Positions 56,779 to 64,000 of a stretch of DNA of 64,000 bases are shown in pieces (positions within the stretch are counted from its first letter, which is position 1; each line of letters begins with the position of its first letter). The stretch spans positions 13,890,501-13,954,500 of the forward strand of contig OX485808.1 in assembly GCA_950295325.1 (NCBI GenBank). The letters run 5' to 3'. The DNA comes from Polytrichum commune (lineage: Eukaryota; Streptophyta; Polytrichopsida; Polytrichales; Polytrichaceae). Made by a program: the position numbers and the translations under genes. The notes under the pieces were generated by a model. It did not search any database, was not told the DNA's origin, and saw only the letters and a program-made list of their open reading frames with translations.

Positions 56779-58492
56779 TGTCAGCCCTAAACCCCCACCC
56801 TTATTGCGTCCTAGTCCGGGTGAGAGCTAAGGCTAACATGTTCCCAACATGTATGTCTAACCTAGCATCTTTAGGTCACACTGTCTCTACAATGCAGTTA
56901 TTCATCAATCTCACAACTCTTTATTTAGAGAGCACAAGGTCATCAGTGTTTAAAAACACTCTCACACCTTGTGATCGCTATAACAACACATTTATTTCGT
57001 AAAACAATACATCACCCTGCTTGAATTATTACAATTCCCTTCACTCCCTTAATACCCACTTAACTAACTAATTCTAATTAATTCTACTGATGAACTTAAT
57101 GCCCTTGCTAATCTCAACTCTATTTTGATAAATGCTTTAGGTTCCATAGTAACTAATCCTAAAACCTTCCTACTGGTATCGATATGCTGCCCTCAATCTC
57201 CTTATCTGCTTCGAGAATCTACGTTGTCTGCATCAACCGGGAGCCTGTCAAAGACCCGTCAACCTGTCAAAGACCCGTCAACCTCTCAAGCACCCTCAAC
57301 TGCTGCCAATCTGGACCAGCCTTCACCGTTCCAGGCTACAGTTGCTGGACCCAACCTCTTAAGGCGAACTACCAAGTTCCCTTGTTTCGGCTTCAAGGCT
57401 CTCAGCTAGCTACCCCCTGGATGGCTAATGCTCACTCCTCACCGCACTTCAGAGATTGCCTCCTCCGCATCCATAGAATTAGCATTAGCCCAGCCTTGAG
57501 CCCTTCCCGCTGGCATGAGCTTCCCAGCCAACAACCAATTTCCCTCACCTTGTCTCCGTGCTACTCTGCTGTCTGCCTTCCTCAATTTCCGTTTCTGAAA
57601 CCATCCTCAACAACACCTAAATCCTTTGATAAGCGCAGTCTCAAATTTGCGACATTGAATCCCTGGTTTGAAGTCGTTCCCGCTCCTATAAAGCCAGTGT
57701 GATCTCAGCCTCATGGACTTCTTCCCCCCTTCAGTGAATGCAAACTCTCAACTCTTCCCTGGTTGATAACCACGGTGCATTCCCCAGTTCAAACTCACCT
57801 TCACCTACTAAAATTCAGGGCATCCTTCACTGAGATTTCATACCTTACACGGCTACTGAATCCAACACCTGACCACCAGCTCCCACTTCTGCCTCTGACC
57901 CTCAACGGCATCGTCTAACTTGCTTGCCCCCTCGCCATTCCTCGCCTTGCTCTTCCGACCCAGGTTCCCTTGGACCAATTTTTGATCTGCAGAGATTCCC
58001 TTGCCCATTCGCCAACTCAATGTGGTTGGCTCCTGATGCCACACCTCCACATGTTGCTGGTTGGCAGCTCTTTAGTCGCAAAATCAAAAATTGAACAGGG
58101 CCCTACCCATTGCGGCTGTCGCCGCTCAGCTGCTGGGAGAGAGAGAGTGTGTGAGGAGAGGACCCTCCTCTAACTGCCGCCCCTCCCAGTCCCAGGAATA
58201 ACTAGGGCATAGTGCCCATCACCCAAAACCAACAAGCACGGTGCCTAAGTCGGACATTAAACTCAAACTCTTGATGTAACAACATAATCCTCCTATCTAC
58301 TAACCAGCCTTTAGCACTCTTAACTAATTCCTTCCAACACTAAAATACCAAATCCGTAATTAACTGAATTCTAACCCAAGCTCAGTGCTTGCACTCTTTT
58401 TATATTTTTGTTGTTTTAACTCAAATTCAAATCGTAAGTCTTAATGACTTCTAATTCTAACACCCATGTGGGCACACTAACTTGGGCTCACA
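56779..58492 (-). mobile_element. Solo LTR (1,714 bp) of the TGTGAGCCC family, inserted in a relative
   Basis: On the minus strand it starts TGTGAGCCCAAG at 58492 and ends GGGCTGACA at 56779. A perfect 5-bp duplication GACAA flanks it (56774-56778 and 58493-58497). It lies head-to-tail opposed inside the 47144-58588 LTR. Small open frames inside (for example 57125-57702) are on the opposite strand and look incidental. Confidence 0.88.
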
Positions 58493-58588
58493 GACAACAA
58501 CAAGAGGTAAGAACGTGTTGGACTCGAATGTTACCCACAGGCTCTCACCCGGATTACATCGCATAAGGGTGGGGGTTTGTGGCTGACA

Positions 58589-59154
58589 TAAATGGTGTGT
58601 CCACCGGGAGTGAAGCGGGATTAGAGGATCAAGACTTGGAGGCACAAACTTGAGAGAGAGGAACAAGCACTTGGTGTGTGGTAAATGTTTCACACTAGTT
58701 TTTTAAGTTTTGTGTTTATTAGATTAGTGGCATTTCAATTCTTTCCTTGGAATGAATTGCATTTTCAATTATGCATTTTGTTTTGAGGAAGGAGCGCGGC
58801 GTGAGGTAATTTCCCAAACTCTCTTGGGAATGGCATAAGGACATAACACTAAGCTTGCGATCATTAGCTCACTAAAAATTTGGAGGGATAATTAAATTTA
58901 GGAAGAGTCAACTTCGACACTCACCTTAGGTGAGTCTCCAAGTTAGGGGATTTTTGAATTTGATGTGGACATACCGGATTAGGCATTAAGAAATGCCTAT
59001 CCGGAAACTTTTGGTGTTCGTGTGCTCCCACATGCGCTAATGCACAGGGTCTCTTCGTCTGGCTACATATGTTTTGAAAGTTGCCAGCGCAGACCCTGTA
59101 AGCCTCAAAACCCTACCCTGTCAGCGACATAGTCCGGGTAAGAGTCTAAGGCTC
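58589..59154. other. Internal retroelement debris, no ORF
   Basis: It contains CACATGCGCTAATGCACAGGG at about 59030-59050, a degenerate relative of the GTTAAC palindromes, and AGTCCGGGTAAGAG just before the next LTR, similar to the LTR-end motif of this family. Confidence 0.4.
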
Positions 59155-60871
59155 TGTGAGCCCAAAATGGTGCCCACATGTGGTGATTAACTCTTCGAAA
59201 CCAATTTTAGTTTGACTTTGATGTATTATGATTATTCACAAAACATAAAAAGAGTCAAGTGTGGTGTGGATTTAAGTTTAGGCATTAGAATGTGTTATGT
59301 GGTTATTTCAAGGTTTGATCTCAATAGGAGGATGCCTTGATAATGTGAGTAGGGGGTAAGGTGAAGCAAGGTGAGCTCCGCGGGTTAAATGCCCACTTTT
59401 GGATCCACCTTGGTAGTTTAGGAAGAAGGAAGCTTGGTGGAAGGGGATTAGTCCCTACTTTGAAGGTGAAGGTTAAGGGATTGTGATTGGAGGTGCTAAT
59501 CCTCTCACCTTATCCTCACCTCTCTCTCCCTCTCTCCCTCTCTCCCTCTCTCCCTCTTTGCTACTTAAGGTGTTTTCTCTCTCATTTTCCTCTCTCTTCA
59601 TCAAGCGCTCTCAAGGGAGCAAGCTCTTAAGAGCTTGAGCCACATGTGTGGATTGTTAGTTTCTAGTGAAGTTAGTTAGTTAAGCTCTCTCTCTCAATTT
59701 CTCCCACGGGAGTGAGCTCTTATAGCTTGAAAGCCACGTGTGTGGATTAGTTAGCCCTTAGTAATGTTAGGGAGCTAGTTTAGTTAATTAGTCCAAATCA
59801 TAGAAACCAAGTAGCAAAGTATTTGATTAGAGGCCTAGGGTCACCAAATTAGTTTGTAGTTTGAAATCCCTTTAGGTGGACTCCTAATTAGTGTGTTAGT
59901 TAGGGCCATTAATGACCTTGGCCAAACCTTAGTTGCAAATGTACTAAGCTCTGCCCATCAGGCTAAGGGCTTACCAGTTAGGCAAGCAGACTAAGGCGAC
60001 CTATTCGACCAGCAGACTAAGGTTACCGGTTGGGCCAACAGACTAAGGCTACCTGTTCGACCAGCATACTAAGGCTACTTGTTCGACCAGCAGACTAAGG
60101 CTACCGGTTGGGCAGCAGACTAAGGTTACCGGTTAGGCAAGCAGACTAAGGCTACCTGTTCGACCAGCAGACTAAGGCTACCTATTCGACCAGCAGACTA
60201 AGGTTACAGGTTGGGCATCAGACTAAGGCTACATGTTCGACCAGCAAACTAAGGTTACCGGTTAGGCCAGCAGACTAAGGGGCTACGTGTTCAACCGAAA
60301 TTACCACCAGATCAAGGGTGTACCAAGCCGAGCTGGGATTAGGAGATCTAAGAATTAGTTGGAGATTAAGCTAGTGAAACCATCAACTAATGAGTGATGT
60401 GGGTGACTTTAGAATTAGGACTTAGGGAGATGACTTAATGAAATTAATCAATGTGTGAGTTGTGTGGTTAGATAGCTAGGAGGGTGTGTGGTTTTTACAA
60501 GCAACTGTATTTGAGGTTAACCATTGAGGGAGTGTTTTTCAACACTTACATCCTTTTTGGTCAAAAATCAATCACTTATATAACAATGGAGAAAGAGGAG
60601 GACTCTAGCATTGGCAAGGTGAAGGAGAGGATAATCAAAGGCGCAAGGAGAATATCCTTGAGAGCTTGTGTCGCCAAGGCTGCCGGTTGGACTCTTGAGA
60701 AGGCCAATTCGGCCACAAACCAAGAGGTCACTACTAATAAACAAAGTGATTCAAAATGACATGAATGCCTTGGGATGTAAAGAGATCATTCTTTTGATAC
60801 GAACAATACATGTGATTCTCAACACCATCACCCGGACTAGGACGCTTAAGGGGGGTGGTTTTGGCCTCACA
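59155..60871 (+). mobile_element. Solo LTR (1,717 bp) of the TGTGAGCCC family
   Basis: It starts TGTGAGCCCAAAATGG and ends GGTTTTGGCCTCACA. A perfect duplication GGCTC flanks it (59150-59154 and 60872-60876). Length and terminal motifs match 56779-58492. It contains a CTCTCCCT microsatellite (about 59521-59558) and the 30-bp minisatellite below. A 91-aa frame at 60484-60759 inside it is probably chance. Confidence 0.9.
59958..60298 (+). repeat. Minisatellite, about eleven units of 28-31 bp
   Basis: Units read CAGACTAAGGCTACCTGTTC and variants joined by GACCAG or GGGCCAG. Two sub-types (with TGTTCGACC or CGGTTGGGC) alternate irregularly. It lies within the solo LTR. Confidence 0.88.
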
Positions 60872-60975
60872 GGCTCACATATAGCTCGTTGTAGTTTTTA
60901 ACCCCTTGGGATTGAGTCAAATTCCTTCCAATGACATAATTTCATCAACCACAATTTTATTCAAGCCACCCAAAG

Positions 60976-62497
60976 TGTCAGGTGCTTAGAAACACCCAAC
61001 CCCCTGATGGTCACTTTATACTGTAACTGCCCACATCAACTTCATTCCCTAGTGTTCCATCCTCTTCTAAGATCTAAGCCCCCACTTTCTCTAACCATTG
61101 TGCCCTTAATAAGTACCCACTACCATCTATTTAGTAACAACCCCTTGTTTACCCTAATGATCCGTCTATAAACTAATTACCCCTAGCTCCTAAATGCTAA
61201 TCCCCTACCCGAGAACTAATTCTCCAACCCTCAGTGTTGATCAGTCGGACAAAAATCTACGCTGTTTGAAGGAGCATGGGCCCGTCATTGCATGTCATCG
61301 CTCGTCGTTGCTCGTCAACCAACAGCCTTCAAGCTGGGCCTGTTGGCCAACTCTGTAACTGACCAGAAGCCCTCCCAGTGCTAGACCTTGCTCCAACCGT
61401 GGCCGACCTTAGTCTCTGCTTCACGCAAACGCCTCTGAGCCCCTGGTCCTCGTCCTCCTTCTCACTGCCTTTTCAGCTCTTGCTGATCATTGCTCAAGCG
61501 CAGTTCCCACTCTTGCAACCCAAGGAGCCCATCCAACTCAAAACAAAACCTTCAACCCTTTTGCAGCAATTTCCGATTCCCTCATAACCTCCCTGTTCTC
61601 CTCACAGTGCTCCCCTTAGGTCGGGTGAATACGACTCCAGATGCAACCACACCGCTTGCCTAATATCGATCTCACCAACCTCCTACCACCTTGTGCCTTC
61701 GCATTCATGACCAATTAACTTAGTCCTTCAGCAATTGACCCAGCTCCCTTGTAATTTGAGAGTGTTGTTCCGAAACTTGGAAATGCAGATCACCATAGCG
61801 TCCAGGGTTGTCTAGTTATGACCTTCTTCCAATATTCCTTCAACTTCTTTGTTCTTGCAATGTACCAGGCAGCTGCACTCACCTTCAAGATAGCCACCGA
61901 GGGTGGCAGTTCGCCCAAATCGCCGAATTGCTGCCTTCCAATCCTAGAATGCTACCTTAGCGCATCTACTAACCTCGCCCTTGGTCTGCTGGGATGCTAA
62001 CCTGCGGCTGTAGATTGATTTCCCTCCGACCAGTTCATGTTCGATCTCCACAAGCCCCTCCCTGGGCTCCCTCTCCGGCCCCCAGCCGCAAGTCTCCACA
62101 CACGTACGCCAGAGAGAGTGCTCCCCACCTCTGACTCCCAATTGTTGACCATCCCCAACCCGGGAAACACTAGGGTACAATCCCTGCCCCCCCCCCCCAT
62201 CACTAACAACTAACCTACCTAATTCAAACAACAACCCTGCCTAATTCAGCAGCTAAACCCAACCCTTTAAGTCGAACTTAATTCACACACTACTAATCTA
62301 AACTCCTACTTAACAACTTCAACTAATTCTTTAGCAATGCCGTTACCAAACATTAACTACTAAGCCTAAAGCTTAATCATTGAAACACACTCAAAGCCCA
62401 CTTTTTAAAGTTTTGATAAAGTTATAAAAAATCCAAACTTAAGTCTTAATAATTTCTAAGCTTAAAACACATGTGGGCACATGCTTTTGGGCTCACA
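60976..62497 (-). mobile_element. LTR-like repeat of the TGTGAGCCC family, minus orientation
   Basis: On the minus strand it starts TGTGAGCCCAAAAGC (62497) and shares the CATGTGCCCACATG box with the other members. A plausible end is CTGACA at 60976. No matching target duplication was found (CAAAG against GACCC), so this end is uncertain or the copy is part of a larger element. Confidence 0.6.
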
Positions 62498-62499
62498 GA

Positions 62500-63194
62500 C
62501 CCTGTGCGTTAACGCACAGGGTTCATATAAGAGATTTGATAAGTTTTTTAAAAATAAGATTTGATAGATTTGCCAAAACTTGTAAAATCTATAAACAATA
62601 CAAATGATGTCCAAAATATATATATATATATATATAGTATATTATCTAAATCTCTGTAGCTACAATACTTTCTTATATTTTTTTCTTGTTTGAAATCATT
62701 TCTCTTATTCATTCTTTTATTTATTTCATTGTTTTTGGCCACCTCGTAGCCTCTGTCACATATTGCATCAATATTTCAGCACAAATATTCCTCATTTTCT
62801 GCATTCTAACCCCATTTTTGCCAAATTCCTTGCTCCAACCCTCTATATGTCGATCCAAATTCATACAATAGGTATTTTTTTTACTTTTCGGCTCTCGAAG
62901 TCATTCGCACATACCTTGTGCGTTAACGCATAAGGTTTTCCCTCCTAAATTTGAAGTTTCTTTATTCACCATCACGTACATTATATATCAATGTACAGGG
63001 TTCTTCATTCTAACTTGTAACCTCTTTAAGTCGCTACCACATGCCTTGTGCGTTAACGCACAGGGTATATAGCAATGACTTCGAAATGTTATAAATTGGA
63101 ATGAAGAACCTTGTGCGTCAACGCACAGGGTTTTCCCTCCTAACTTCCAAGCTCTTTTATTTGCCCCACGTACCATGTGCGTTAACGCATATTG
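62500..63194. repeat. Cluster of five GTTAAC-centred palindromes
   Basis: Palindromes of the form CCYTGTGCGTTAACGCACAGGG lie at 62500-62521 (perfect), 62913-62936, 63044-63065, 63109-63130 and 63173-63194. Associated flanks (TTTTCCCTCCTAA, and GGTTCTTCATTC or its complement) recur, so the unit is longer than the palindrome. Spacing is irregular. Confidence 0.82.
62616..62635. repeat. (TA)n microsatellite
   Basis: Ten TA repeats. Confidence 0.9.
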
Positions 63195-63289
63195 TTCACA
63201 TCAGTAACATTTCCATCATTTTAAACTGTTCAACAATTTATACTTAAATATAAGTGTCATATTCTACCTCATTTTCATTCAATACACTA

Positions 63290-63583
63290 TCAAATTATAT
63301 GAAAGTGAAGCTGTCTTACCTTTTTGTTTGTTCTGTTTTTTGAACTCGTTTTCATTTCCGACTCCGATATACGATCGTCTGCATGTTTTTTGCTTTTTGC
63401 ACCTTCATCATCCTCCATTGTCATTGTCGATATTGTATCAAAATCCACTGTCTTCGCAGTTTCTTCTATCGTATTCAAAAGGATATTTTTCCTTTCTCCA
63501 CTTGCATTCTTCTTTCCTACACTCAGTCCGAACCTTTCTTTCTTAAAAGTAAAATACAAAGCTTTCCTACGCCTCTCTTCCAC
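63290..63583 (-). CDS. Possible exon of an unidentified, probably degenerate gene
   Basis: A 97-residue charged frame (MEERRRKALYFTFKKERFGL, then MTMEDDEGAKSKKHADDRIS). Just upstream on the same strand a short frame MKDALKQLGHWTPIATRMIV ends near a GT and could be another exon, but stops lie between. No family recognised; it may be chance. Confidence 0.25.
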   Translation of the reverse strand: MEERRRKALYFTFKKERFGLSVGKKNASGERKNILLNTIEETAKTVDFDTISTMTMEDDEGAKSKKHADDRISESEMKTSSKNRTNKKVRQLHFHII

Positions 63584-64000
63584 CTCACTGGTGTTTTCTC
63601 TACATCTTCCATCATCATCAATGTCTATGATATGTCCTCTACCACTCCACTTTCAAACATTCTTCTAGTGTTTATATCTCACATAAACCAAGCGCATATT
63701 ACGATCATCCGTGTTGCAATTGGCGTCCAATGTCCGAGTTGTTTCAACGCGTCTTTCATTCTACTTCTATTTTTATTATATTAGCCAAAATTCCCTGATA
63801 TCCCAACCTTCCACATCCACTTCGTTCTATTTATAATGGCCAATTATTTACTTTCCCGGCCAATTTTAATTGTTCATGTATCTACATCCAGCCTACATAG
63901 TCACATTTTAAAACTCTGCCAGCTTGTTTATTATTTGACGCCGTTTTCTCCATGATATCCGTACCCGCATTTCTCCTTTGTGGTAATCTTATATTACACA
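63584..64000. other. Window end; nothing further recognised
   Basis: AT-rich; only the short exon-like stretch at about 63674-63755 (minus) mentioned above. Confidence 0.35.

Larger units (their letters stand above)
47144..58588 (+). mobile_element. 3' LTR of the 261-aa-ORF element, split by two nested insertions
   Basis: It begins TGTGAGCC after a purine tract and ends GGCTGACA. The LTR sequence is 47144-47951, 56249-56778 and 58498-58588 (about 1.4 kb). The gaps are a CACTA element and an opposite solo LTR, each with its own target duplication. The end (CTCACCCGGA, then GGGTGGGGGTTT-GGCTGACA) matches the ends of the other family members (60871, and 56779 inverted), which is how the split copy was recognised. 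Confidence 0.75.

Noticed and set aside
57125-57702. ORFs of 94 and 172 aa in plus orientation
   Set aside because: They are antisense to a solo LTR, overlap each other in different frames and carry no motif.
60484-60759. 91-aa ORF with charged C-terminus
   Set aside because: It lies within a TSD-bounded solo LTR and has no recognisable domain.

Overview
This is a nuclear window from a land plant with a large, transposon-rich genome. Two ordinary genes support that: an EF-1alpha gene with plant-type sequence, its coding intron after codon 154 and a probable 5'-leader intron, and a DSS1/SEM1 proteasome-subunit gene. The mobile elements agree: chromodomain Ty3/gypsy elements primed by initiator tRNA-Met, a CACTA element, tRNA-derived SINEs and a plant-type retroelement protein. 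I cannot name the species; a fern, lycophyte, gymnosperm or other large-genome plant would all fit.

Region by region: (1) 1-9.1 kb holds the two cellular genes, both on the minus strand (DSS1 at 3.7-3.9 kb, EF-1alpha at 6.8-8.4 kb with a GC-rich leader to about 9.0 kb), plus small repeats and foldbacks. (2) 9.1-15.8 kb holds a 5'-truncated chromodomain gypsy element with its 3' LTR, a 942-bp TIR element, and the protease-to-RT stretch of a second, decayed gypsy element. (3) 15,795-28,103 is a 12.3-kb non-LTR retrotransposon lying in the minus direction inside the RT of that gypsy element. It is bounded by a perfect 12-bp target-site duplication. It carries an open ORF1 and a broken ORF2 encoding, in order, a 2A-like peptide, an AP-type endonuclease, RT, RNase H, a CCHC finger and a C-terminal restriction-like endonuclease. 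This resembles the dual-endonuclease Dualen/RandI type. (4) 30,432-44,563 is bounded by 27-bp identical inverted ends and a TAA duplication. It contains two divergent decayed genes, one with a DGNHR motif (minus) and one with a SWIM zinc finger (plus), separated by a solo LTR. (5) 45.9-62.5 kb is a nest: an LTR element with a 261-aa ORF; its 3' LTR broken by a CACTA element and by an opposite solo LTR; the CACTA element broken by a SINE region; and that broken by a 7.05-kb gypsy element whose LTRs differ at only two positions I could find. Another solo LTR of the same family follows, with a perfect 5-bp duplication. (6) 62.5-63.2 kb is a cluster of GTTAAC-centred palindromes; the last 800 bases hold at most a degenerate gene.

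Two things stand out. The first is the 12.3-kb dual-endonuclease, 2A-bearing LINE. The second is the TIR-bounded pair of DGNHR and SWIM genes, which may be an undescribed type of DNA transposon. All family assignments are from reading motifs by eye; no database search was possible.
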